In this document: positions 1-10,239 of the stretch, piece by piece
Layout of the letters: every line of letters starts with the position of its first letter
Position numbering within the stretch: the stretch's first letter is position 1
Assembly (NCBI RefSeq): GCF_024868665.1
Contig: NC_079891.1
Coordinates: 11,494,825 to 11,558,824, forward strand
Length of the DNA stretch: 64,000 nucleotides
Direction of reading: 5' to 3'
Source: Triplophysa rosa
Lineage: Eukaryota > Chordata > Actinopteri > Cypriniformes > Nemacheilidae
Translations under genes and position numbers: made by a program
The notes under the pieces: model-generated
What the model was told of the DNA's origin: nothing
The model's database searches: none
The model's input: only the letters and a program-made list of their open reading frames with translations

Positions 1-845
1 GGTGCAGGCCGTCAGGGCGGAAGAGCCTAGGTCGCTCCCAGAACATATCAAAATTATCAACAAAGAGCAGCTTCTGTTCAATACACCATGACATCAACCA
101 TTTATTTAGAGCAAATAGTCTACTGAACTTTTCATTCCCTCGTCGGTAGGTAAGAAGCGGCCCTGATACGATGATCCTTCGCCGTGGGCGATGCGTTGCG
201 TACCGTCTCTATCAGACTCCTGAAGTCCCTCTTCAGGATCTCCGACTGCCTCATCCTGACGTCATTCACCCCCGCGTGCAGCACGACAGCTCCAACTTTA
301 GCATCGTCCTTCAGGATCGCAGGCACCTGCGCAGAGACATCAAGAACATGGGCACCAGGAAAACAATGAGTGCGCACCTTACCTTTAGTGGAGGAAGCGC
401 GTACGTTCCGGACGATTGAGTCTCCGATGACCACAGCGTTGCATTCCGTCTCGCAGAGGGCGGCAAAGCGGTTCCTGGTCGGGATCTCGAAGACCGGTGG
501 CGGCGGTTGGGTCATCGCTCCAGTCCTAGCTCGCGCCTTTCGCCGTGGTTGTGCCGGTGCAGGAGTGAAGTTCATTTGGGCTGACTGTGTTCTCGAAGCC
601 TGGGCTCTGTGCAGAGAAACACGCGGAGTAGAAGTGGAAGGAGTATTAAAATCGCGATGAAAATTTACCGCGGATTTGCGAGCGTCAGCTCTGGATGTTT
701 CCAGTGCCGTTTTTCGTTCTCGCAGCCGTGTCTGCTTCTCTAGTAGATCCTGGATCTGCTTCTCCACAGCCTCCAGTTCCGACTGAAGTGCGATCGTTTC
801 CTCATCTGCACACAGAGGTACAAACACATCTGAAACATTAGCCAT
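1..845 (-). pseudogene. LINE ORF1 with coiled coil and SGNH-hydrolase (esterase) domain, frameshifted
   Basis: In L2/CR1-group LINEs, ORF1 is the RNA-chaperone-type protein of the retrotransposition particle, and many members carry an SGNH/GDSL-like esterase domain. From the ATG at 845 the first ~50 residues are heptad-like and charged (a likely coiled coil), followed by a basic Ser/Thr/Pro-rich linker and then the esterase. The nucleophile block VVIGDSIVRNV is at about 398-430 and the third block HAGVNDV at about 262-288. The open frame stops at 132. The expected continuation (SGPLLTYRRGNEK) is in the next frame from about 170, so one indel lies near 170-180. That second frame stays open to the window edge and ends in DGLH, the usual Asp-His end of the catalytic triad. 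All triad elements are therefore visible, split over two frames. Confidence in the domain is high. Confidence 0.82.
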
Positions 846-1130
846 TAGTGATGTAATAATGAGAACAGTGTGTTAAGCAGTAAGCAGGCAGGCTGGGAAT
901 GCTAACAGCCTGAGGCTAATAGCAAGTGATCCGATAAAAATAAATTATCTGTGCGTTTAAGTACGATTTTTGGTATGGGATATATTTAAGGATATGTTTT
1001 ACCCTCTGAGAATAACAATTTAAAACACAAGTCTTAAGATATAACAAGAATAAACGATGTATTAAGAATAAGTTTGAAAGAGCTCCGACTCAAACCACGC
1101 GCTCTCAGCAAACAGGAAGTGACGAACGCC
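1..1130 (-). mobile_element. L2-type LINE, 5' part, running off the window edge
   Basis: This minus-strand block holds ORF1 of a LINE and, upstream of it (846 to about 1130), a non-coding 5' region. That region ends in a CTTCCTGTTT-like stretch also seen at the outer end of the second L2 copy near 27100. The next sequence, from about 1135, is a DIRS ORF1 remnant, so the L2 5' end appears to sit in or against it. ORF2 would lie outside the window. The L2 label rests on the ORF1 architecture, which matches the copy at 23820-27150, whose RT is clearly L2-like. Confidence 0.7.
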
Positions 1131-1134
1131 TCGA

Positions 1135-2115
1135 GACGAAGATGATGTGCACCGTGACAGCACACTCCACCTGTGGGACATCGACGTATCCTCTAGCTGC
1201 CTCACCATTGAGGGAAGAGAGGGCGACAGAACTAGTTTGACGTGGACGCGCCAAAAAAGGGGGCGTTCCAGGTCTTACTAAGTTCTTCAGCACTTCCGGT
1301 AAACACGGCACTGGGGGCTCAAACCCGAGGCACCATGTATCCAGCCGCAAGAGCCAGTGCGGGCACTGCAACCCAACGCTCACGGCGGCCCGGGAAAGCA
1401 TGGCTGACATTTCGACGTCCGCTTCTTCCTGGGCTCGACCCCCGAGGGAGGGAGCTCCGAGGAATCGTCGGAGTCGGATGGCAGTAAGTCACCCTCCGAT
1501 GCTGCAAGGGACATCTCATCATCACCCACCATTTCCTAATACGTGGTCGAGGGACAAGACGGTGGGGACACCTCGTCTCCTGGGGAACGGTCAGATGAGC
1601 GAGACGAGGTGCGAACGGTCCGCGAGCCAGTGGCTGACGGATTAACGCTCACAGTAATCCTCATATTTCCCACACAGCCACCTGTGAACGCAACATCTGA
1701 AACGTCAACTGCCCGCAGTGCGGGCAGGACGTATCCACAACGTCTGCCCCAGCGTGCTGGAAGCAGACATCGTGTCCGTCCCCCCATGACAACAGCGCGA
1801 CATGCCACGCTGGAGAAATTTGCTCTTTTAGAGAGAAAACTCGAACACTTCTGGCACTGCCGAGACGCCCAGGGGAAGTCGCCGCAGGAAGGGACAGTCC
1901 GCTGCACCACGTCATAAGATTCCAGCAGTAATTCGGCGTAGAGTTTGAAGTCGATCATGTGTGAAGGCTCCGAAGAACAAAAGGTAAATGAATGAGCACG
2001 CCGTCTTCCTTTTATACCCGGATATCCGGGGGCGGAGTCCGGCATGCAAATTTCATTCGCGAACACCATCTGTCGGTTCGACACAACGCCGAGAGACCGA
2101 CAGAAAGGGAAAGAC
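1135..2115 (-). mobile_element. DIRS-like retroelement, 5' fragment (terminal repeat plus ORF1 remnant)
   Basis: Positions 1985-2115 match the terminal repeat also found at 6667-6812, 7940-8130 and 21680-21880. The shared features are a stretch with TTTATACCCGG, GGGGGCGGAGTCCGGCATGC and CATCTGTCGGTTCGACACAA. Downstream on the minus strand (about 1958 to 1135) are pieces of a gag-like ORF1 in shifting frames. One piece (about 1660-1790) has the GDGHD...CPHC zinc-motif region. Another (about 1140-1350) has PVPCLPEVLKNLV and NGEAARGYVDVPQVE, the counterpart of [13 protein letters not shown] in the complete DIRS element at 38138-39619. The coding part is broken by several frameshifts. Confidence 0.75.
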
Positions 2116-2224
2116 ATGTTTATTTCTTTGGTCTGCTAAAAACCATCAATTCATGTTTTTAGGAATTTAATTGTCTGGACTTCGGCTGGTAAGGAGGGTT
2201 CGTTTACTGGACCTCAAGCAATTT
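2116..2224. other. Unassigned junction sequence
   Basis: About 110 bases between the DIRS terminal repeat and the Tc1-like fragment. I see no coding potential and no recognisable repeat. Confidence 0.4.
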
Positions 2225-2682
2225 TAGTTGAAGACTCCTGGCCTAGGCCATCTTTGTGTAGAGCAACAATTATTTTTTTCAGATCCTCAGAGATTTCTTT
2301 GCCATGAGGTGCCATGTTGAACTTCCAGTGACCTGTATGAGAAAGTGAGAGCGATAACACCAAATTTAACACACCCGCTCCCTTGTAACACTAACAAATC
2401 ACATGACACCAGGGAGGGAAAATGGCTAAATGGGCCCAATTTGGACATTTTCACTTAGGGGTGTACTCACTTTTGTTGCCAGTGGTTTAGACATTAATGG
2501 CTGTGTGTTGAGTTATTTTGAGGGGACAACAAATTTACACTGTTATACAAGCTGTACACTCACTACTTTACATTGTAGCAAAGTTTCATTTCTTCAGTGT
2601 TGTCACATGAAAGGTATAATAAAATATTTACATAATGTGAGGGGTGTACTCACTTCTGTGAGATACTGTATATGAATAAAAG
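2225..2682 (-). mobile_element. Tc1-like DNA transposon, 5' end only
   Basis: The outer end, about 2645-2682, is the Tc1-type terminal sequence (GTGTACTCACTTCTGTGAGA), followed by the usual non-coding leader. On the minus strand, an ATG at 2315 opens a short frame, MAPHGKEISEDLKKII..., that resembles the start of the helix-turn-helix of fish Tc1 transposases (motif HKDGLG). The match ends after about 26 residues near 2235, where the rest of the transposase, including the DDE catalytic part, is missing. This is a truncated, inactive copy. Confidence 0.78.
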
Positions 2683-2689
2683 ATGAGGC

Positions 2690-4460
2690 TGATGGTTAAT
2701 ACTGTCCTTGATGATTGCAGGAGATTGTGAGGGCTGGTGAATACAGGGGTGAATATGGTGATTAGGGTGGCTTGTGGTGAGGATGGCTGGGTCAGTCAAA
2801 TACTCAGACGAATACACTGAAGACCACACAGAAGACAGATGAAGAAGACGATCAGGCTGAAGACTTTCGACGACGGATGATCTAGGCAAGTAAGAAGGTG
2901 AGTTTAAAAGGATTGAGTTTGTATACGCAAGCAAGACCAGACGATGACTGAGTGCTCGTGCAGTGTCTTTATGTTGGTGCTAATGAGTGGAGTGATGAGA
3001 GACAGATGTGTGGTGGAGGTGTGATGAGACAGCCTGGCGTCTCCGTCACAGTACTCCCCCTCCATGGCCCGCTCCTTAGGGCTGCGGGTAAACTGGGATG
3101 CTCGTGGTGGAAGGTGGTCAGGAGAGCAGGGTCCAGAATGTCATCCCTTGGGACCCAGGACCGTTCCTCTGGTCCGTAGCCCTCCCAGACGACCAGGTAC
3201 TCCAATCTGCCACCACGGAGTCCAGGATCTCCTTAACAGAGTAGATAGTTCCATCCTACAAGTCCAGCTGAGGGGGAGTTCAGGCTGACCAGGCTCGTTG
3301 GAAAGATGAGAAGGGGTGAGTGGTAGGTTTTCAATAATGATACGTGGAATGCTGGATGAATACGGTAGGAAGGGGAGAGCTTGAGGAGGTATGTGACTGA
3401 ATTTATTTCCGGGTTATGGGGAAGGGGCCAATTAATCTGGGACTTAACTTGCGAAAGGGGAGTTTTAGCCAGATGTCCTTCGTGGTGAGCCACACCCTCT
3501 TTCCAGGTCGATACTGCGGGGTATCCTTCCGTATAGCGTGGGCCTGGATCTTTTGGCGTCGGATGGCTCTCTGAAGGTGATGGTGAGTGTTGTCCAAGCC
3601 TCTTTCACTCTCCCGGAACCAGTGGTTGATGGCAGGTACCTCAGATGGTTCCCCTGACCAGGGAAACAGGGGTGGCTAATACCAGAGTGTGCAATGGAAT
3701 GGAGTTGATGATGGGAGTTTTGGGCATACTCGGCTCAGCACATGAACTGTCTCCAGGACTCCTGGTGATCATGGCAGAACATCTGGAGGATTCTCCCGAT
3801 CTCCTGGATTTCCCTTTCTGCCTGCTCATTCGACTGCAGGTGGTATCCTGAGGACTAACTCACAGTCACCCCCAGAAGAGTAAAAAATGCACGCCATACC
3901 CGTGAAATGAACTGGGGTCCGTAGACCGTAGTACCGAAATACATGTTGAAGCAGCAGTTCTGCACTTTCCATTGCTGTGGGAAAACCTTTAAAAGGGATT
4001 AAGCGGCATGACTTTGGGGTTGAAAATTATCTAGGATTACAAAAATACATGTGTTACCATAGGATGAAGGTAAGTCGGTGATGAAGGGAGAGGATGGAGC
4101 TTTCCTTCGGGGAGGTGCCTGAAGCTCCTGGAGGTGGCACATGCTCTAAAGGCTTTGATGAACCGTTTCACATCCGCTGCCATTCCAGACCACCAGAAGC
4201 TCTATGTGAGAAGCGAGAGAGTTCCATTGGTCCCCGGATGGCCAGTGCCCAGTGTTCTGTGAACAGAGTTGATGATATTAGTACGTTCCGTGCGTGGTAC
4301 ATACATGTGGTCCGGAAGACACCCTGGTGGACAGTTGTTGGGGGCATTGGCAGAGGTAACCAATAGTATCCAGCTATGGAACCGCAGCTGCAGTTTCTGA
4401 ACAGCGGTCACAGAATGAGGGGGCGGAGCTTTCGTTCTTAGACGAAGTCGCGCCACCTAG
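2690..4460 (-). mobile_element. Ty3/gypsy chromovirus retrotransposon fragment (integrase to 3' end)
   Basis: Minus-strand frames give, in order, the C-terminal part of a gypsy pol polyprotein. The integrase zinc-binding region is at about 4202-4456 (SVHRTLGTGHPGTNGTLSLL) and the integrase core at about 3640-3930 ([15 protein letters not shown], then NEQAERE). The integrase C-terminus is at 3233-3597 ([14 protein letters not shown], then IHPAFHVSLLK). A terminal chromodomain lies at 2970-3245 ([20 protein letters not shown]). A chromodomain after integrase is diagnostic of chromoviruses. The frame changes several times, and a stop follows LLGVTVS in the core, so the copy is dead. Protease, RT and gag are absent. 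2690-2950 may be LTR remnant, but I cannot pair it with a second LTR. Confidence 0.85.
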
Positions 4461-4813
4461 AGTCACACCTTGGAGTGTGATTTGCTATTGTTACACACGA
4501 AAACGTCATATTCTTAAATAAGGCTTATTTTCAGGTCTTACATGTGTGAGTTATAATAATACATTAAGGTATGGTACAAAAAGCCATTTAAAACATCAAT
4601 CTTGTTTAGAATTATTGTATAACGAATGTGTTTCATTGTATTAGCTTATTGTGTTCCTGTTGATGGTGTTAGAAATAATGTTTCAAACTTGAGGGCATTT
4701 TGTATGATTGTATTAGTTTTATGGTTAAAAAAACTGCAGCATTATTTTAAACGAAACATCATTTAAATCAAACATTACATACTGTAAAACAAATTATAAA
4801 AATTACTCTAAAA
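4461..4813. other. AT-rich spacer
   Basis: About 350 bases of AT-rich sequence separate the gypsy remnant from the last exon of the Ulp1-like gene. It would be immediate 3' flank or 3'UTR of that gene. I see no coding frame or repeat ends. Confidence 0.5.
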
Positions 4814-5167
4814 TTAAACTCTTAGGCCCAGTTTGTCATGACATTCCGTTAAAAAAAACTCCATGTCGTGCCCGAACATAAAATGAAATGTAAAGGTCTC
4901 CCTTGCAGCTTCAAGTCCTTTCATGAGATCGTTGAGGGCCTCTTTCCTGTCCTCCTCATTCATCCTAAAAATAGAAGGCTCTTCCACTAGGCCCTTGAGC
5001 AGATGTCTATTTAAATGGAGCCATTTCACAGCTTCTGTCATGTGTCAGATGACTAGGAGCTCCTTTACATCATATTAGTAAAAGAAATCTTGCTTTAATA
5101 TTTTTTTATAAATGCAATGTTTGCAAAGATATCAATATTATACATTATATATACAGTATATATACAG

Positions 5168-5201
<34 letters not shown>

Positions 5202-5708
5202 CATTTAAATTTAAGACATACTTCACCGCTGCTAAGTGTAGCTTGTTCCTCACTTGTAAGGGCCTCTTGAAGATCTGTACTATACATTTCTTTGTTAATT
5301 TAGAATTGGTTAATTGGTTAGTATTGCAAATGCAATAGATGTCCATTACGTACCTTTCTGAGAAAACCCCAAAGTTTTCCAGAAGAATAAGAGTCCACCA
5401 TCTCCGTATGTTTGGAAAGTCACACTTGAAAATAAAAATAGAGAAATTTTGAAATATCATGCTACAAAATCATACATATCAATTACTTAAATTGGTAATT
5501 ACTTACAGATGTAAAATCAAAGGGCGCTCCCAAGATGAGATGCAAAGCATACTGAAAAAAATCTCTTATTAAATAAAATCATTGTTTCTAAGTACTCAAT
5601 TATCATACAAAACTCATAACTCATAACACATAGTTACAAACTCATAATTCGTCTCACCATCAACATGAAAACTCCACAGTCCACTCCACCAAACTGTTGA
5701 GGTATATC
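4814..5708 (-). CDS. Ulp1/SENP-like (C48) cysteine protease, last five exons of a split gene
   Basis: C48 proteases cleave ubiquitin-like modifiers; the fold uses His, Asp, Gln and Cys. Five minus-strand exons join in phase: 5708-5658, 5551-5507, 5424-5354, 5279-5227 and 5034-4814. They total 441 nt, giving 146 codons plus stop. All introns are GT-AG, with good donors (GTACGT, GTAAGT). Exon 1 reads IPQQFGGVDCGVFML, the Gln...Asp-Cys-Gly block that carries the oxyanion Gln and the nucleophilic Cys. Exons 2-3 (YALHLILGAPFDFT, then FPNIRRWWTLILLENF) fit the helix after the Cys. Exons 4-5 are an acidic linker and a ~75-residue tail that I do not recognise, ending GLRV. The exons carrying catalytic His and Asp are not upstream, so the 5' side is incomplete. 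Such proteases occur both as host SENPs and inside some DNA transposons. The domain call is strong; the origin is open. Confidence 0.72.
5150..5195. repeat. (TA)n microsatellite
   Basis: A TA-dinucleotide run, preceded by two TATATACAG units, lies in an intron of the Ulp1-like gene, between its fourth (5279-5227) and fifth (5034-4814) exons. Confidence 0.9.
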
Positions 5709-5882
5709 CTAAATAGGATAGCATGAGGTTATAAATTAATAAGTTGTCCAAACTTTTGGACATTTTTAAAATAACTATGAGTAACTATAAAGATAAATCT
5801 GCCATATGCTTTTATATACAATAAATAAAGCCATTATTAAAACAATGCAATGTTAACATCTTTTCTAAATTTTGCTTTGTCA

Positions 5883-6072
5883 CACCATAGGACACATGTA
5901 CGATTAATCCGCCAACTACCCTTATATTTCTTAAAATTAAGGTAATGCCGAAATACAACATGTGCTCCGAAAAGTAATCGAACCTTTTACAGAAAAAAAT
6001 GTTCTGTACAATAAAACATGGCAACTTTAAGCTTCAGTAAGTTGATACAGTCATGCACAAATTCAATATTTA
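5883..6072 (-). repeat. 190-bp inverted repeat, arm 1 (intron of the Ulp1-like gene)
   Basis: This segment is nearly identical, in reverse complement, to 6840-7030. Shared landmarks include CACCATAGGACACATGTACG at one end and ATTGAATTTGTGCATGACTG (reverse strand) at the other. Both copies give a similar spurious frame (FIVQNIFFCK...), which is a by-product of the duplication. It sits between the candidate upstream exon (6305-6137) and the protease exons. Confidence 0.85.
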
Positions 6073-6136
6073 ACAAATAACGTCACATACGATCCTTATT
6101 TAATACAAAATTCAAAAGACATTGCACAAAACTCAC

Positions 6137-6305
6137 CATTTTCTCCGCCAATCTCGTCAATAACTCCGCCATCACTTCCGTTCTGTAGCCGTGGTTCTGA
6201 AAATGTTGCTGCGATTCCGCAGCTGGACATGTCTCGAGGTAACGGCTTCACTGAAGGTCCAACAGATGGTGTTAACGAAGATGGATTCAGTGAGGATGGG
6301 TTCAT
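6137..6305 (-). CDS. Candidate upstream exon beside the Ulp1-like gene
   Basis: A minus-strand frame from an ATG at 6305 runs 56 codons and ends in a consensus donor (ATG followed by GTGAGT) at 6137/6136. The peptide starts with a short repeat, NPSSLNPSSL, and ends acidic (DEIGGENG). It leaves phase 1, whereas the first protease exon needs phase 0, so at least one exon must be missing between them. That gap is where the inverted-repeat arm lies. I cannot assign a domain. It could be the N-terminal exon of the protease gene or an unrelated frame with a chance donor. Confidence 0.4.
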
Positions 6306-6839
6306 CAGATGGGTATGACATAGTCAGAATGCATGACATAGCATGATACCCAATCTTTAATAAATGTCACAATCAGCTGCTGTGTCATTATTTATCAATA
6401 AGGATTTTTTTTGTCATTCACTCTTATAAGCAGTTTATACGAATGCTGTACATCAATTCTGTGCAAGACTTTGAGTTTATCTAATGCCACATACGGAAAA
6501 AAAATGTTTAAATCAAAATGAAAATAGCCTCAGGATCATTTTCTAAAGTATGCCTTTATTGATGTGATGTGCTTTATTCAGAGGTAAACAATTGTAGGCT
6601 ATAATGTGTTGATGAGGGGCGAACAGAGTGAAAACTTTACAGTGTATAGGAAACATCTCTGTTACGTTTGTAACCCTCGGTTCCCTGATGGAGGGAACGA
6701 GACGTTGTGTCGAACCGACAGATGGGGTTCATCCCTGAGAACCAATCGCTTCCGACTACTTAGAAAAGGCCAATGAAAATTGGCGAATGAAATTTGCATG
6801 CCGGACTCCGCATGCAAATGAAATATTGAAAAGTATTGA

Positions 6840-7030
6840 AATATTGAATTTGTGCATGACTGTATCAACTTACTGAAGCTTAAAGTTGTTGCCATGTTTT
6901 ATTGTACAGAACATTTTTTTCTGTAAATGGTTCGATTACTTTTCGGAGCACATGTTGTATTTGGGCATTACCTTAATTTTAAGAAATATAAGGGTAGTTG
7001 GCGGATTAATCGTACATGTGTCCTATGGTG
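6840..7030 (+). repeat. 190-bp inverted repeat, arm 2 (inside the DIRS derivative)
   Basis: Reverse complement of 5883-6072, about 770 bases away. It is joined at 7030/7031 directly to DIRS tyrosine-recombinase coding sequence. A 77-codon frame (6886-7119) happens to run across this junction in the recombinase frame. I regard it as a chimera, not a gene. Confidence 0.85.
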
Positions 7031-7120
7031 CTACACCCAACACCTTCGCGAGGTTCTACAACCTCCACGTAGAGCCGGTGTCAGCCTGCATGGCAACATG
7101 TAGGACCGGCAACTGGTAGG
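7031..7120 (+). pseudogene. DIRS tyrosine recombinase, C-terminal stub
   Basis: The frame reads TPNTFARFYNLHVEPVSA, the equivalent of SPSTFTRFYSLDVPALKA at the end of the recombinase at 41241-42476. The Tyr of RFY is the nucleophile that attacks DNA. Only this last block survives; the Arg and His-x-x-Arg parts are gone, so the fragment cannot be active. Confidence 0.8.
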
Positions 7121-8130
7121 GTGTACGCCTATATTGGTTATTTTCCCCCTCTCTCGAGTGGGTCAGTATACCGATCCAGCCTCCCTTCTTTCCCCACTGG
7201 GCGAAGAACAGGCACTCCATCCATCACTAAGCAAGCACCTTCTGGGGCGGGCTGGGCAGAGCAGCCCTGCCCCTTAGGCCGGGTTCCCGGAGTTATTTGC
7301 ATCATAGCTCTAACCGGACCTACTGCTACCAGACGTTGCAAACCCCCAGTAGGGCGGTTCCGTCTGATGTATCCTCATGCTGGTTCCCACCTTGGTAACC
7401 CATGATCTCCCCAGGTGGACCTCCACCTCGCGGTTTACTCTTCAGCCGCACTTTCTTCCCATGAGTTCTCCCCTATCGGTGAGACCATGTGGTATGTCCA
7501 CTAGACTCCTCCCTGCGGTAGGATGTGGTCTCTGTAGCGCATCCCCCACGTGAGGAAGTAGCGCTTACCCAGTGGCCTTACGGTTCCGGGCGGCTTCTCG
7601 CTGTTAGAGAAACAAGGCCGCCGCCTGTGAGGCCGAAGGTAGGGGCCTTCCCACCTTTCAAGGAAGCTCTGGGACCCCCTACCTACCCACTGGTAGGTTA
7701 CAATTTCGCGGTAGCGCTCTCGGCTGACACTCCCAGGCCTGTCACCGTCGCTTCGTTGAGATTGTGACAGGGCACAGTGTTATGGCGTTTTCCATTGGAA
7801 CCCCATCTGTCGGTTCAACACAATGTCGAGAGACCGACAGAAAGGGAACGTCTCGGTTACATTTGTAACGTTGTCTCCTCCTTGCCACAACACGTGCTGT
7901 CCTCTGCAGCAGTCGTGAGAGGTCTCAGGCTCTTCAGAACAAAGGTGAATGAATGAAGCACGCCGTCTCCCTTTTATACCCGGTTTCCGGGGGCGGAGTC
8001 CGGCATGCAAATTTCATTCGCCAATTTTCATTGGCCTTTTCTAAGTAGTCGGAAGCGATTGGTTCTCAGGGACGAACCGCATCTGTCGGTTCGACACAAC
8101 GTCGAGAGACCGACAGAAAGGGAACTGTAT

Positions 8131-8745
8131 TGTAATGCTCCAGCATCACATTATGTAAACTGCATTTATAACCAAGAACTAACAAGCCCACACTGGGCTT
8201 CCCTCCTTTTCTTTTGGTCGACAGCTTATAAGCGTTCTTAGTTCAGTGTTTTTTAGCTTGTTTACTGGCCACCTTGTCACATGGCAGCTTTTAAACATTG
8301 TTCTGTTCTTTGTTATAAATCAGAAATGACAAGAAGGCCGCTTCTCCCAAAAAGTCAATGGAGATGGTTGGATTGTTCCCCACAGCTTTTCAGTTTATGA
8401 CGTGTGTCGCTCTGTTTCTATGTGTTTTACCCATGTTCTGCGGATATCATAGTGAGCATAGCGGGAGAGAGGGCCCAGCGAAGGGGGTTGCTGTGATATT
8501 GTTGAGCGTTATATTAAGATAACAATGGTCAATGGTTTCAATGGTCAGCCCTCAGCGGCCCCCTCAAAAGCGGGGCCTGCCTTGTCTGCCCCATTGCCAC
8601 ACCTCTGGCCGTCCGTGCACTCATGTTTTGGGTACGACTGCAGCGCAGGCGGCACAGACCTCGGCGGGGGCCTTTAGAATCATCCTAATCCTCGCCCCTT
8701 ACTGAGCCAATGCCCAGGGACCATACATAATGAAAAAAAATGTAT
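8131..8745. other. Unassigned sequence with a GC-rich block
   Basis: No supported gene. A GC-rich patch (about 8555-8690) stands out against AT-rich surroundings. A short frame from the ATG at 8284 (MAAFKHCSVLCYK...) is faintly like the start of a THAP domain but stops after about 39 codons. Confidence 0.35.
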
Positions 8746-8800
8746 ATCTTGAATGCACTGTAAGTCACTTTGGATAAAAGCGTCTGCTAATTGTAAAGGT
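8746..8800 (+). repeat. Conserved fish LINE/SINE 3' tail
   Basis: Contains GTAAGTCACTTTGGATAAAA followed by GCGTCTGCTAA, a 3' tail shared by many teleost LINE/SINE copies. Related tails occur at 12248-12340 (minus), 35925-35965 (plus) and 62430-62530 (minus). The 5' limit of the copy is not clear. Confidence 0.7.
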
Positions 8801-9180
8801 ATAAAATGAAATACTGGATGTTAGTTGCCACATATTTCCTCGTTATGTTAAACATTTAGATGTGGTTATCATAATATATAACAAAATCTGCATGCAAAAT
8901 CTGTAATCCACTTAAGAAAATCGCTTACAATACAACATTTAACATTATCACTGAAAAGCTTTTCAGAATGCGATGCCAGGTTTATTGTGCCATAATTTAC
9001 CCATATTTTTGTGTAAATACTGTTTAACCAGAAAAATCAATTATAGTGTGAAAGTAGCCTAATGCAGATCAGACATACTTATTGTGTAGTCATCTCTGCT
9101 TTCTCATCCAGTCAATAATGCAACATGCCTCCTTCTAGACACCTGTCTTGCTGTCTGTTTAAGCAAGCAGCTAATACATA
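8801..9180. other. AT-rich spacer
   Basis: No coding frame, repeat end or RNA-like structure that I can support. Confidence 0.5.
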
Positions 9181-9184
9181 TATA

Positions 9185-9520
9185 TTTTGAAGAAAACTTA
9201 TAGCCAAACAGTTATTGGACCCCATTGACTACTATAGTAGGAAAAATTACTAATTACTAATATATTTTTTTAACACAGGAGAATATATTTTGAAGAATGT
9301 AGGACTACAAACAGTTACGGGGCACTTTTGACTATACAATTGTAGTTTTTCCTACCATGGTAGTCAATGGGGTCCAAGAACTGTTTGGTTACAAGCATTA
9401 GTTTTCTATATTTCTCTGTGTTCAACTAAATAAACAAATTTATACAGATTTGGAACAACTAGAGTGTATGTAATCCATGACAGAATTTTCATTTTTGGGT
9501 GAACTATTTCTTTAATGTTG
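9185..9520. mobile_element. Palindromic MITE remnant
   Basis: ACAGTTATTGGACCCCATTG at about 9209 is mirrored by CAATGGGGTCCAAGAACTGT at about 9366, so the centre is a hairpin. The right end (about 9480-9520) is GAATTTTCATTTTTGGGTGA plus ACTATTTCTTTAA, the same terminal type as the MITE at 56197-56512. The matching left end is missing. Confidence 0.6.
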
Positions 9521-10239
9521 AATAAGCAGCCTATTACTTTACTATATATTCGGTGTCTTCCATATTTGTGCAGTACGTAGCAGGGCTTGAATTTTGGTGT
9601 GGGATTGAAGGGACTGCACATAATTTATATTTTAAAGTGAATAATGTCTCTGGACACTCTAGAAGTTCTGCGTTCGGATCAGTACTCCCAGCCCCGCCCA
9701 TGACCTGCCTGTGGTCATGGTTCCCAAACGACGTTTCTGCATTCGCAGAATGCTTAGTAAACAAAATCCCGAACAACATGCATTTGCTTCATTTCAAATA
9801 AATCCTCAAACGCGAACAAATGAAATCAACATGTGAAACAGCTTGTCTTTATTCTCACAATCAGCACCGGTCTCCTCCATCTCTCGCATCGCCGTGGGAT
9901 GAGTCACACTGATCTCATTTAAACTAGTTAGTGTGAATGCAACACTCGCAGATTCAACCCTTTTGAGTCTGTGAATATTGTCGGCTCAGTTATTACATGA
10001 TTCTAAATTCAGTTCCATCTAGAGCCATATTGTTAATTGTTTAAATGTATGACTGCGTGTTTGTTCATGTTATGCGCGAGAATAATGTTATGCGTAACTG
10101 TACTAACAACACTGGTACACACTGCTGCTGCTGAAAAATGACCTTATATGTATTAAAGGCAGGAAAAATATAGCCAAATATATCTGCCGACCAGTCTCTC
10201 CCGCTAGTGCTTGCGCTCACTCTCATTCTCACTCTGCTA
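9521..10239. other. Unassigned
   Basis: Only short overlapping frames on both strands. I see no motif or repeat boundary. Confidence 0.45.

Larger units (their letters stand above)
6667..8130 (+). mobile_element. Internally deleted DIRS-like element with foreign insert
   Basis: The left terminal repeat (about 6667-6812) is the inverted complement of the right one (about 7940-8130). Between them are about 190 bases of non-DIRS sequence (6840-7030, the second arm of the inverted repeat described at 5883-6072), then the last codons of a tyrosine recombinase, a long GC-richer 3' region (7121-7765), and the internal complementary region plus right repeat (7766-8130). ORF1, RT-RNase H and most of the recombinase are missing. 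The right-hand part is the same family as the fragments at 1985-2115 and 21455-21895, and differs from the element at 37758-43095. Confidence 0.75.

Noticed and set aside
6886..7119. Open frame running from the inverted repeat into the DIRS recombinase C-terminus
   Set aside because: The first half is reverse-duplicated intron-like sequence with the same spurious frame on the other arm (5812-6024). The join is an accident of the rearrangement.
8284..8405. Possible THAP-domain start MAAFKHCSVLCYK
   Set aside because: Only the first Cys pair is suggestive; the frame stops after about 39 codons with no further motif.
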